Positions 1-8,416 of a DNA stretch of 64,000 nucleotides are shown piece after piece. The position numbers were made by a program, and so were the translations under genes. How positions within the stretch are numbered: the stretch's first letter is position 1; every line of letters begins with the position of its first letter. The notes under the pieces were generated by a model. It had not been told where the DNA came from. It made no database searches and saw only the letters and a list, made by a program, of their open reading frames with translations. The DNA is from Pannonibacter tanglangensis (GTDB lineage Bacteria; Pseudomonadota; Alphaproteobacteria; Rhizobiales; Stappiaceae), in assembly GCF_009915685.1 (NCBI RefSeq), contig NZ_JAABLP010000004.1. The stretch is one strand, 5' to 3'.

Positions 1-199
1 GATATTGCTGCCACTGGGGCAGGTCGAAGCCCATCTGGCGCATGAGTTCCGCCTTGCGCTCCGGCGAGATCCCTCGCTCGCCGGCCAGCAGCTCGAGCGG
101 ATCCCCGGGCAGAAGCCGGATGAAACTGAACGCGACCAGGGTCACCCCGAGGAAGGTCGGGATCAGCAGGCCTAGGCGACCGAGAAGAAAGCGAAACAT
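1..199 (-). CDS. dppB: Peptide ABC transporter permease, DppB-like (N-terminal part)
   Basis: Only the first 66 codons are inside the window; the gene continues past the left edge. The visible protein begins MFRFLLGRLGLLIPTFLGVT, a hydrophobic first membrane helix, followed by a LLPGDP motif and a short loop (ERGISPERKAELMRQMGFDLP). That is the typical start of DppB/OppB-type inner-membrane permeases of peptide/nickel importers. It lies directly downstream of the substrate-binding protein gene on the same strand, separated by two stable hairpins, as usual for dpp-type operons. Substrate specificity cannot be read from this fragment. Confidence 0.88.
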   Translation of the reverse strand, partial: MFRFLLGRLGLLIPTFLGVTLVAFSFIRLLPGDPLELLAGERGISPERKAELMRQMGFDLPQWQQY

Positions 200-219
200 G
201 GCGGGGTCCGGATTTGAGA

Positions 220-300
220 GAACCGGCTCGCAGGGGGAAAACTCCCGCTGCGGCCGGTTCGCCAAAAGCGAAGGCACCGGCGGAGTGTCCGCCGGTGCCG
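220..300 (-). terminator. Double hairpin between dppA and dppB
   Basis: A perfect 12-bp stem (273-284 with 288-299, 3-nt loop) directly follows the dppA stop codon, with a T-rich TTCGCTTTT after it on the minus strand. A second nested hairpin (220-227 with 253-260, inner arms 229-233 and 248-252) follows. Such structures usually give partial termination and protect the dppA 3' end, so that binding protein is made in excess over the permease. Confidence 0.6.
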
Positions 301-310
301 CTGTGAAGGA

Positions 311-1918
311 TTACTCGGCGATGTCGACGCCTTCAAAGGAATGGCCGCCGAGCGGGTTCATGACGTAGCCCGTGACCTTCTTGGACATCGGCATGAACAC
401 GACGGAGTGAGCGATGGTTGCCCACGGAGCCTGGTCCTTGAACACGACCTGCGCCTGCTCGTAGAGCTTGGTGCGCTCGGCCTTGTCGGTGACGACCTTG
501 GCCTTCTGGACGAGAGCCTCGAAGTCCTGGTTGCACCACTGGGCGCGGTTGGCACCGCCGACAGCATCGCAGCCGAGCAGGACGGCGAGGAAGTTGTCCG
601 GGTCGCCGTTGTCGCCGGTCCAGCCGAGGAGCACCGCACCGTCGCGGTCCTTGGCGCTGGAGCGCTTGAGGTATTCACCCCACTCGTAGGAGACGATCTC
701 GACCTTCACGCCGACCTTCTCGAAGTCGGCCTGGATCAGCTCGGCCATGCGGCGGGCATTCGGGTTGTAGGGACGCTGCACCGGCATCGCCCAGACCTTC
801 ATGCTCAGGTCCTTCACGCCGGCCTCGTCGAGCAGCTTCTTGGCCGCCACCGGATCATAGGGATCATCCTTGATCTGGGTGTTGTAGGACCACATGGTCG
901 GCGGGATCGGGTTGGTCGCGGCCTGGCCGGAGCCCTGGAACACGGCGTAGAGGATGGCGTCCTTGTTGATCGCCATGTTCAGCGCCTTGCGGACCTTCGG
1001 GTTGTCGAAGGGCGCCTGCGTGGTGTTGTAGGCGAGGTAGCCGACGTTGAGGCCCTGCTGTTCCATCAGCTGCAGGGTGCTGTCGGTCTTGATGGCGGCA
1101 ATGTCAGCGGGAGCCGGATAGGGCATCACGTGGCATTCGCCGGCCTTCAGCTTCTGCAGGCGCACGGCGGCATCCGGCGTGATCGCGAAGACGAGGTTGT
1201 CGATCTTCTGCTTGCCGGCCCAGTAGTCCTGGTTGGCGGCATAGCGGATCACGGCGTCCTTCTGGTAGCCGACGAAGGAGAACGGACCGGTGCCGATCGG
1301 CTGCTGGTTCAGGTTGGCCTTGGTGCCGGCCTTGTCGAGCTGGGCGGCGTATTCGGCCGACAGGATCGAGGCGAAGTCCATGGCCAGGTTCGCCAGCATC
1401 GGCGCTTCCGGACGGTTCAGGACGAACTTGACCGTGTGGTCATCGACCTTGACCATTTCCTTGATCAGGCTCGGCATGGACATGCCGTCGAAGTATTCCC
1501 AGGTCGCACCTTCGGTGTAGGTGTTCCACGGATTGTCCTTCTTGCCCTGGCGCTCGAAGGAGAAGATCACGTCATCGGCGTTGAAGTCACGCGTCGGGGT
1601 GAAGTAGTCGGTCTTGTGGAACTTCACGCCCTTGCGGAGATTGAAGGTGTACTCCAGGCCGTCAGCGGAGACGGACCAGGACTCGGCCAGACCCGGAACA
1701 ACTTCCGTGGTGCCCGGCTTGAACTCGACGAGGCGGTTGTAGATGGCCTTCGAGGAGGCGTCGAACGTGGTGCCGGAGGTGTAGAGGGCCGGGTCGAAGC
1801 CCTCCGGAGAACCTTCCGAGCAGTAGACGAGCGTCTTGGCCTGGGCACCGGTCGCGGCGATCGCGATCAGGCTCGCCCCGAGCAGCGCTGCCTTCAGGGT
1901 GGTACGGATAATCATCAA
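311..1918 (-). CDS. dppA: Peptide ABC transporter substrate-binding protein, DppA-like
   Basis: A 535-residue periplasmic binding protein of the SBP_bac_5 (DppA/OppA) family that captures di- or oligopeptides for an inner-membrane ABC importer. The N-terminus is a clear Sec signal peptide (cleavage near TGAQA/KT, residue 27). The mature part starts LVYCSEGSPEGFDPALYTSG and carries family landmarks such as FNADDVIFSFER, PIGTGPF and the C-terminal AHSVVFMPMSKKVTGY. Length fits the family (about 530 residues). It is the first gene of a minus-strand operon, with dppB next. Two adjacent ATGs open the gene; SD-like GGGGAGAA lies just upstream. Confidence 0.93.
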   Translation of the reverse strand: MMIIRTTLKAALLGASLIAIAATGAQAKTLVYCSEGSPEGFDPALYTSGTTFDASSKAIYNRLVEFKPGTTEVVPGLAESWSVSADGLEYTFNLRKGVKFHKTDYFTPTRDFNADDVIFSFERQGKKDNPWNTYTEGATWEYFDGMSMPSLIKEMVKVDDHTVKFVLNRPEAPMLANLAMDFASILSAEYAAQLDKAGTKANLNQQPIGTGPFSFVGYQKDAVIRYAANQDYWAGKQKIDNLVFAITPDAAVRLQKLKAGECHVMPYPAPADIAAIKTDSTLQLMEQQGLNVGYLAYNTTQAPFDNPKVRKALNMAINKDAILYAVFQGSGQAATNPIPPTMWSYNTQIKDDPYDPVAAKKLLDEAGVKDLSMKVWAMPVQRPYNPNARRMAELIQADFEKVGVKVEIVSYEWGEYLKRSSAKDRDGAVLLGWTGDNGDPDNFLAVLLGCDAVGGANRAQWCNQDFEALVQKAKVVTDKAERTKLYEQAQVVFKDQAPWATIAHSVVFMPMSKKVTGYVMNPLGGHSFEGVDIAE

Positions 1919-2379
1919 ACTGTTCTCCCCTTGATGAGAAAAGCGGATCTCGCAGCTTTGAGATCGTGCGGAAGTTTATGACCCGCCTGCCGCGAAATAA
2001 GGCCCGTTTTTGCGCCGAAATCAACCGACAAAAGATTTCGATCTTTTGGCAGAAAACGAAATTTTTTAACTTGGTCAATTTCGCTGACCTATAGCAGTCC
2101 GACGCAAGTCTCGGGCAGAATTACACAGCGGCATCAATGAAATGCTGCATCGCACCAATGCTCAAAAATTGCCACAATATCGCCTGTTTTCAAGGCGTTA
2201 GACGCTCTGACCGGTCAGACCGGCAAGCCCTCGCCCAGAAGGTGCATACCGCATCGCACGGCAACCCCTGCGCATGCGGACAAGCACGTAGAAACACGTA
2301 TGTTTTGCTAGAAAAATTCAGAAATGACGGGGCGGTCGAAATATTTCATTTCTTCCGCCCCGACCGGATTGCGCCCCTG
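1919..2379. other. Intergenic region upstream of dppA
   Basis: No gene is seen in these 461 bases. The part next to dppA (about 1975-2095) is AT-rich compared with its surroundings and probably contains the dppA promoter. A 14-bp perfect palindrome lies at 2206-2219. The right end is the 3' flank of the MscS-type gene and shows no obvious terminator. Confidence 0.5.
2206..2219. promoter_or_regulatory. Perfect palindrome TCTGACCGGTCAGA, possible operator
   Basis: Fourteen bases that read the same on both strands, about 290 bp upstream of dppA in a region without genes. The size and symmetry fit a dimeric repressor site, but the distance from dppA is large and no regulator gene is adjacent. 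Chance occurrence in GC-rich DNA is possible. Confidence 0.25.
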
Positions 2380-4884
2380 TCAGGACTTCTCCTTAGGCGC
2401 GTCGGGGGCCGGCGCACCGTCGCGGACGGCAGGCGTCGAGGGCTCTTTCGCAGTGCCGGCCGGCTGGTCCGCGATGACATGATAGGCGACTTGCGGGAAC
2501 GGGATCTCGATGCCGCGCTCGTCGAAGACGCGCTTGAGATGTTCGTTATAGGCCCGTCCGGTGGTCCATTGCGCACCGGGGAAGGTCTTGATCCGGGCGC
2601 GCAGGTTCACCGACGACTCGGCGAAGGCGATCACGCCATGCATCTCCAGATCGCCGATGATGCTGCCGCCGGCAGGCGATGCCTTCAGCCGGTCGAAGGC
2701 CTCCTTCATGGCCTCCTTCGCCAGTTCGATGTCGGTCGAGTAGGACACGCCGATCACGGCGACGTGGAACGAGTAGTCGCGCATGAAGTTGGAGACCATG
2801 TCGACGCTGGAGAACGGGATGATGTGGGTGGTGCCGTTGATGTCCCGCAGACGCACCGAGCGCACCGTCAGCCGCTCGACGGTGCCGTTGATCCCCGCGA
2901 CCGTGATCACGTCGCCTTCGTTGATCGCGTTCTCGATCTGGATGAAGGCACCGGTGATGATGTCCTTGACCAGCGTCTGCGAGCCGAAGGACACCGCCAG
3001 ACCGATGACACCCGCACCGGCGATGAGCGGGGCGATGTCGAGGCCGAGCTGCGACAGCGTCAGCAGCGCGGTCATCACGATCATGACCACAGTGAAGGCA
3101 TTGCGGAACAGCTGGAACAGCGTGCGTTCGCGCGACGAGATCAGGTAGTCGTCCCGTGAGCGCAGGCGCAGGTCGATCCACGACATCACGCCAAGCCAGA
3201 CGGCAAAGCAGAGCACCAGGACAAAGGCCGTGGAGACAAACTGGCGCAGGACCTGCGCCCCCAGCCCGTTCTGCATCCAGTTCGCGAGATCAACCGGGAA
3301 CCAGATCTGCAGCAGCGTCGCCAGGGTCAGCAGCAGCAGGAACAGGCGCACCACCTTGAGCGCATGCGGAACGAAGGCATTGAGACGCCCCTCGAGCGCC
3401 GGAAGGGTCTCGCGCAGATGGTCAGGCACCCGGATGCCGCCGGCAATCGCCCGGGTGAGGGCAACCGAACTCATCGCGCCGACAGTGATGGCAAGCACCG
3501 ACAGCAGGGTCGAGTTGATCACCACCTCGATCGCGTCGAGCGGACGCATGATCCAGATGCCGAGCACGACGAGCGTGTAGAGGATCGCCAGCACCGACCA
3601 GATCCGGCCCAGAAGATGGATGGCGAGCTTGCCCACCTCCCCGTCCAGCGTGGTGGCATAGGACTGGATCGAGAGCCGGACACGGGTCGCGTTGGCGATG
3701 ACCAGGCCGATGGCAAGCGCTGCGGCGACGAGCACGACGAGCACGCGCAGGGCGTTGCCGATCGCCAGCGAGGTCATCATCGTGGCCAGCGGCGCTGCCA
3801 TCACGACGCCATAGCAGAGGAAGCCGAGCAGGAGCCCGAGACGCCACGACCAATAGCGGGAGACTGCCGTCGAGAACGGCATCAGCCGCAGCCGGTCATA
3901 GGCGGGCACGAACAGCCCGCGCAGCGTGATCTGCGCCAGGGCCGCGGCAAAGAAGCCTTCGATGATCACGGTCTGGACCGGCGACAGCTCGGCATCGGCC
4001 GGCGCCGGATAGAGGAGGCTGGCAATCACGAGGGCGGACAGGCCGCTGACGGCCATGGCCACGAGATCGGCGGCGACCAGCCCGACCAGCGTGCCGATCC
4101 GCCAGGCCCAGCCGCGCTGGCTGAAGCGCTCCACCAGCCCGGCCGAGACACGACGGCCGGTCAGCCGGAGCGTCCAGAACAGGCCGATGGCACAGCCGAG
4201 GATCAAGGGAAGCTGGACGGATGCTTCCGCCACCCGGTCCCACTTGACGCTGATCTGTCCGGTGAACAGGAGCTGCAGGCCCTTCAGCGACACGGCGATG
4301 CGGTTGAACATCGAGCCGATGTCCGAGACAGCCTTGCGCGACAGCTCGTTCACGCGGCCGGAGAACGCCTGTTCCGCGGCCGAGAAGGCATTGGGGCCCC
4401 GCTCGGTTGCCGGAGCCGCGGCCGTGCCGGAGCCCTCGGCGGCGGGCGTGGCCGTGCCCTGGCCGGGCGCGGCGACCTTGCCAAGTCCCTCGAGCAGGCC
4501 GATGAGCGCAGCCCGGCCCGCAGGATCCTGCAGCAGGCCGACGAGGGCATCCCGCGCAGCCAGGACGTCGGATCCCGGCTGAGGCGCGGTCTGGCCTCCA
4601 GTCTGGCCTGACGGCAGCGACCCGGCGGCGTCGGTGCCGCTTGCGGCGGGCGGCGAGGCAGAGGCAGGCGAGGAGGCAGACGGCGGAGCGGCGGCGGCCG
4701 CGCCTGCCTGCTCCTGCCCGGCGGGCGCCGGCTGGGCGGGGGCGGCTGCGCCCTGCCCCCACGCAGGGGAAGAGCCCGGCAGGCCGGCGCCGAGGCAGGC
4801 GACGGCCAGCAGCACGGTAAGGAGAAGCGGCAGGAGACGGCTCCGCAACGGAGTGCGGACGGGGAAAGGCAGGTGGTCGGTCAT
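2380..4884 (-). CDS. Large MscS-family mechanosensitive ion channel
   Basis: An 834-residue inner-membrane channel of the MscS family, expected to open under membrane tension and release solutes during osmotic downshock. I place the start at the ATG opening MTDHLPFPVRTPLRSRLLPL because a signal peptide follows directly (to about residue 43). Next comes a low-complexity Ala/Pro/Gln segment (about 44-130), then about ten membrane helices, and the conserved MscS pore and beta domain from about residue 600 (GVIGLAVSFGSQTLVKD, GDVITVAGINGTVE, IPFSSVDMVSNF). The extra N-terminal part resembles the MscK/YbiO-type large members. Divergent from the DUF2336 gene. Confidence 0.88.
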   Translation of the reverse strand: MTDHLPFPVRTPLRSRLLPLLLTVLLAVACLGAGLPGSSPAWGQGAAAPAQPAPAGQEQAGAAAAAPPSASSPASASPPAASGTDAAGSLPSGQTGGQTAPQPGSDVLAARDALVGLLQDPAGRAALIGLLEGLGKVAAPGQGTATPAAEGSGTAAAPATERGPNAFSAAEQAFSGRVNELSRKAVSDIGSMFNRIAVSLKGLQLLFTGQISVKWDRVAEASVQLPLILGCAIGLFWTLRLTGRRVSAGLVERFSQRGWAWRIGTLVGLVAADLVAMAVSGLSALVIASLLYPAPADAELSPVQTVIIEGFFAAALAQITLRGLFVPAYDRLRLMPFSTAVSRYWSWRLGLLLGFLCYGVVMAAPLATMMTSLAIGNALRVLVVLVAAALAIGLVIANATRVRLSIQSYATTLDGEVGKLAIHLLGRIWSVLAILYTLVVLGIWIMRPLDAIEVVINSTLLSVLAITVGAMSSVALTRAIAGGIRVPDHLRETLPALEGRLNAFVPHALKVVRLFLLLLTLATLLQIWFPVDLANWMQNGLGAQVLRQFVSTAFVLVLCFAVWLGVMSWIDLRLRSRDDYLISSRERTLFQLFRNAFTVVMIVMTALLTLSQLGLDIAPLIAGAGVIGLAVSFGSQTLVKDIITGAFIQIENAINEGDVITVAGINGTVERLTVRSVRLRDINGTTHIIPFSSVDMVSNFMRDYSFHVAVIGVSYSTDIELAKEAMKEAFDRLKASPAGGSIIGDLEMHGVIAFAESSVNLRARIKTFPGAQWTTGRAYNEHLKRVFDERGIEIPFPQVAYHVIADQPAGTAKEPSTPAVRDGAPAPDAPKEKS

Positions 4885-4975
4885 GGGCCCCAGATAGCAA
4901 ACATCGGCCGCCGTTGCACGGCACCGCTGCAGGAAAACACAAGGCTGCCGGAGAGGGCGTAACCAAACCCTAACC

Positions 4976-6103
4976 ATGATCGGCCTATCCTCCAACGGAA
5001 TGACGGACGGGCCCATGCTCTACTCCCTTCTTGCCCTGGCGCAGGAGACGACCCCCGAGGCGCGCAGCGCGCTGATGCAGAAGACGGCCGAGGTCTTCCT
5101 GCGCGGCGTCGGCACGCACACGCCCGGCGAGCTGGCCCTGTTCAGCGACATCCTGCTGCAACTGGTCGACCAGACCGATGACCGCTCGCGCGCTGCCCTG
5201 TCGCGCGCGCTGGCCGGCTGTGCCGAGACGCCCTCCCCGCTCGCGCTGCGCCTGGCCGCGGATGTGTTCGCGGTCGCCCGGCCGATCCTGGAACGCTCGA
5301 AGGCGCTCGGCGCGCAGGACATCATCGAGCTTGCCCGCCGTCTCGACGACGAGCATCTCGCAGCCCTCGCCGGGCGGCAGGATCTCCCCAGCCGCGCCGC
5401 CGATGCGCTTGTCCGCCGCGGCAGCTCGAGGGTCCATCGCAAGGTCGCCTGCAACCGCCATGTCCACCTGTCCGACTGGGCCCTGCGCAGCCTCGCAGAA
5501 CGGGCGCTGAAGGATGCCGTGCTGAAGGAGGACCTCAGCACCCGCAAGGACCTGACGCCGGCGATCTGCACCTTCCTGATCCCCCATGTCAGCCCCGCGA
5601 CCCGCGAGCGATTGCAAGCGGTGGCACAAGGGACAATCTCGGCGGAGGAGCTGGACGGCATTGCACGACGCCGGGCCCTGCGACGGGCGCTTGGCATCCG
5701 CCTCGACACCTTCGACGTGCCGAAGCTGTGGCGGATCGTGGAAACCGAGTTCGCGACCCTCGACGACCTGCTGATCCTGCTGCTTGAGGACGACCGGCTG
5801 GGCATCGCCGCGGAACTGATGAGCCATGGCAGCCGCGACAACCGGCAGAAGCTCAGGGAGGCAGTCCTGTCTGGGGACGTAGAGCACGTCATCGCCGCCG
5901 CCCGCCGGGCAGACCTGTCCCAGCTGACCTTCGAGCATCTTGCCCGCGCCAGGTGCCGCTATCTGCGCATCCCGGAAGCCCAGGCCGAGGCGGTGATCCG
6001 TCGCTACCGGCCGGAAGGCTCCTCGCCGCTGGACGACAAGCGTCGGGCAAGCGGCTTTGCCGCGCGACGCAGCCCGGGACACCGGACGGCACGCCCGGCC
6101 TGA
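4976..6103 (+). CDS. DUF2336 domain protein
   Basis: A soluble protein of up to 375 residues, all-helical in appearance and rich in Arg, Leu and Ala. The motif region RKVACNRHVHLSDWALRSLAERA and the overall pattern match the DUF2336 family, common in alphaproteobacteria and without an established biochemical role. The start is uncertain: ATGs lie at 4976, 5000 and 5015. The last has the best SD-like sequence (GGACGG), and a degenerate CtrA-like sequence (GTAA-N7-CTAACC) ends immediately before the first. Family members often sit near motility or cell-cycle genes, as here next to fliJ-fliI and ctrA. Confidence 0.75.
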   Translation: MIGLSSNGMTDGPMLYSLLALAQETTPEARSALMQKTAEVFLRGVGTHTPGELALFSDILLQLVDQTDDRSRAALSRALAGCAETPSPLALRLAADVFAVARPILERSKALGAQDIIELARRLDDEHLAALAGRQDLPSRAADALVRRGSSRVHRKVACNRHVHLSDWALRSLAERALKDAVLKEDLSTRKDLTPAICTFLIPHVSPATRERLQAVAQGTISAEELDGIARRRALRRALGIRLDTFDVPKLWRIVETEFATLDDLLILLLEDDRLGIAAELMSHGSRDNRQKLREAVLSGDVEHVIAAARRADLSQLTFEHLARARCRYLRIPEAQAEAVIRRYRPEGSSPLDDKRRASGFAARRSPGHRTARPA

Positions 6104-6210
6104 AGGGCGCGCTCAGGACGGCGCTGCATGAACCGCCCGGCGGGGACCCTGCGGCCTGGGACGCACCGGCAACGCCTCCGTGCCGGATCCCGCCCTGACG
6201 ATGCCAGCGC

Positions 6211-6240
6211 AAAGGAAAAGGCCCGCTGCAGGCGGGCCTT
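6211..6240 (-). terminator. Rho-independent terminator after fliJ
   Basis: Nine-bp perfect GC stem (6218-6226 with 6232-6240) with a 5-nt loop, followed on the minus strand by TTTTCCTTT. It closes the fliI-fliJ unit and may also act on the convergent DUF2336 gene. Confidence 0.75.
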
Positions 6241-6282
6241 CGGCATTCAGGGGATCAGCATTCAGAAGAAAGGGACCGCCGT

Positions 6283-6690
6283 CTACCGGGCGCGGATGCG
6301 GCTGGCGACCTCGTCCATCATGACCTGTTCGGCCATGTCCTGCGCATCACGTTCCCGCTGCTGGTCGCGCTCCTCGAGCTGCTCGAACTTCTTCAGCTCC
6401 TCGATCGCTTCCGACAGCTCGTCGCGCGCCTTCTCCAGCTGGTCGTTCAGCTCCAGCGCGGAGTTGCGCAGGTTGTCGCGCCGCGTGGCAGCCGCCTTCG
6501 CGAAGGTCGGATAGGCGAAATGGGACACGTCCGTGATGCCGACCCGCTCCTGCTCGGTCCGGATCTGGTCGTCGAGCTCGTCGGCCATCCTGTGGAAGTC
6601 GGCGATCATGGATTCGATCTGGGTCACCTGACGGCGCTTCTCGTCAACCTGGAAGCGCTTCAGACGGATGAGGCTTTCTCGGGACTTCAT
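6283..6690 (-). CDS. fliJ: Flagellar export protein FliJ
   Basis: A 135-residue, highly charged coiled-coil protein beginning MKSRESLIRLKRFQVDEKRR. This is the FliJ family, the small stalk-like chaperone of the flagellar type III export apparatus that works with the ATPase FliI. Size and heptad pattern (Leu/Glu/Arg-rich, DELDDQIRTEQERV and LEKARDELSEAIEELKKFEQ) fit. It follows fliI by 28 bp on the same strand, so both are probably co-transcribed and end at the hairpin at 6218-6240. Confidence 0.88.
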   Translation of the reverse strand: MKSRESLIRLKRFQVDEKRRQVTQIESMIADFHRMADELDDQIRTEQERVGITDVSHFAYPTFAKAAATRRDNLRNSALELNDQLEKARDELSEAIEELKKFEQLEERDQQRERDAQDMAEQVMMDEVASRIRAR

Positions 6691-6718
6691 GACTCAATAC
6701 TCCCCTTTGGCCGATACA

Positions 6719-8011
6719 TTAACCCGGACTCATTTCCAAAAGGTTGGCGAGCATCATGTAGCCGTCGTCGAGCGACGTAGCCTCGCCCTTCCCCTGCGTC
6801 AGGAAGGTCTCCATCGGCTCGTGCCGGCGGATCGCCTCGTCGACGAGGGCATCCGAACCGCGGCGGTAGGCCCCCAGCCGGATCAGCTCCTCCATGTCGG
6901 AAAAGGTCGCCATCAGCGCCTTGGCTTTCCGCAGGATGGGCAGATAGGGCTCCGGGACGCACCGCGGCATCGTTCGGGACACCGACTTTAGCACATTGAT
7001 CGCCGGATAGCGCCCCCGTTCGGCGATGCTGCGCTCCATCACCACATGTCCGTCAAGAATGCCGCGCACCGCGTCGGCCACAGGTTCGTTGTGGTTGTCG
7101 CCCTCGACCAGCACGGTGAACAGGCCCGTGATCGAGCCCGAGCCGACCTTGCCCGGTCCCGCCCGCTCGAGCAGGCGCGGCAGCTCGGTGAAGACGGTGG
7201 GCGTGTAGCCCTTCGAGGTCGGCGGCTCGCCGATGGACAGGCCGATCTCGCGCTGCGCCATGGCAAAGCGCGTGATCGAGTCCATCATGCACAGGACCTT
7301 CTTGCCCTCGTCGCGGAAGTGCTCTGCCACGGTCATCGCAAGATAGGCGGCCTGCCGTCGCATCAGCACACTCTCGTCCGAGGTGGCGACGACGACGACA
7401 GACCGGGCGAGCCCCTCCTCGCCAAGATCATCCTCGATGAATTCCTGGACCTCCCGGCCCCGCTCGCCGATCAGTCCGATGACGGCAACGTCGCAGTCCG
7501 TGTTGCGCGCGAGCATGGACATGAGCACCGACTTGCCGACACCCGAGCCGGCGAAGATGCCCATGCGCTGGCCTTCGCAGCAGGTGACGAAGGTGTTGAG
7601 CGCGCGCACCCCGAGATCGAGCGGCGCGCCGACGCGGGCCCGGTCGGCGGCTGGCGGGGGCGCGGTGCGCAGACGGCGCGCGGTCTCGCCGCCCGGCAGC
7701 GGGCCGCGCCCGTCGATGGGCTCGCCCATGGCGTTAACAACTCGGCCCAGCCAGCCACTTGCAGGATGCACGACGCTGTCACGGGAGGAGATCACCGCCC
7801 GGCAGCCCATCCTCACCCCCTCGAGGCCGGAAAACGGCATGCACAGCGCATGGCCGGATCGGAAGCCCACCACCTCGGCAAAAACTGGCGGAATCCCCTC
7901 GCCGATGTCGATGGCCAGACGCGCGCCGACGCTCATTTCGTGGATCGGCCCGGCGATCTCCACGAGCAATCCCTGGACGGCGACGACGCGCCCCCAGATC
8001 TCGGTGGCCAT
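6719..8011 (-). CDS. fliI: Flagellum-specific export ATPase FliI
   Basis: A hexameric ATPase that energises export of flagellar subunits at the cytoplasmic membrane. Walker A is GSGVGKS at residues 155-161 and Walker B is in KKVLCMMDSITRFA. The ATP-synthase beta-like signatures ERGREVQEF and SITGLFTVLVEGDDHNEP-type region are present (here with EGDNHNEP). From this ATG the protein is 430 residues, slightly short. The reading frame stays open upstream, and a CTG at 8044 preceded by GGAG with 8-nt spacing would add KSLFAEIESL-type residues; the ATG has no good SD. I keep the ATG as the conservative start. First gene of the fliI-fliJ unit, divergent from ctrA. Confidence 0.92.
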   Translation of the reverse strand: MATEIWGRVVAVQGLLVEIAGPIHEMSVGARLAIDIGEGIPPVFAEVVGFRSGHALCMPFSGLEGVRMGCRAVISSRDSVVHPASGWLGRVVNAMGEPIDGRGPLPGGETARRLRTAPPPAADRARVGAPLDLGVRALNTFVTCCEGQRMGIFAGSGVGKSVLMSMLARNTDCDVAVIGLIGERGREVQEFIEDDLGEEGLARSVVVVATSDESVLMRRQAAYLAMTVAEHFRDEGKKVLCMMDSITRFAMAQREIGLSIGEPPTSKGYTPTVFTELPRLLERAGPGKVGSGSITGLFTVLVEGDNHNEPVADAVRGILDGHVVMERSIAERGRYPAINVLKSVSRTMPRCVPEPYLPILRKAKALMATFSDMEELIRLGAYRRGSDALVDEAIRRHEPMETFLTQGKGEATSLDDGYMMLANLLEMSPG

Positions 8012-8044
8012 CAGCGATTCGATCTCTGCGAAGAGCGATTTCAG

Positions 8045-8416
8045 GGCCGTTTCTCCTCGGAATGATGCCGCCGGTAACCGAACGTTTACGTCTGTGCTTA
8101 ATGTTAATGAACGAAGCGTTGAGAGGCGAGAGCCATTTCAGGGTGGAACGGCATCGGATGAAATGAGTCTGTGTGAAATCGGCTAGTTCGATTTCTTCAT
8201 GTGAAACGTTAAGTGGGCGCGGGATCAGATTTTTCTTGATTCTCAAACCCTTGCGCTGTTTTTCACAGATTCGTTGTCATAACGCTTGCTGCTGCGAATC
8301 AGAATTTGTTAACCATTGGTCACTAGCTTTGAGTCGGGGTTAACAGCAGTCCTTCGTAGCAGGCACCGACAGAGCCGTTGCGACGCGCCCAGGATAGGCA
8401 GCACAAGGGGATTGGC
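8045..8416. promoter_or_regulatory. ctrA-fliI divergent regulatory region with GANTC and CtrA-type sites
   Basis: This 372-bp AT-rich gap holds four GANTC methylation sites (8238-8242, 8268-8272, 8296-8300, 8331-8335) spaced 30, 28 and 35 bp. It also has CtrA half-sites: TTAACC at 8309-8314, GGTTAA at 8338-8343 in inverse orientation, and TTAATGTTAA at 8098-8107. Alphaproteobacterial ctrA genes are known to be controlled by CcrM methylation with GcrA and by CtrA itself, so these sites fit the expected logic. The two sides serve ctrA (right) and fliI (left). Exact promoters were not identified. Confidence 0.7.
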
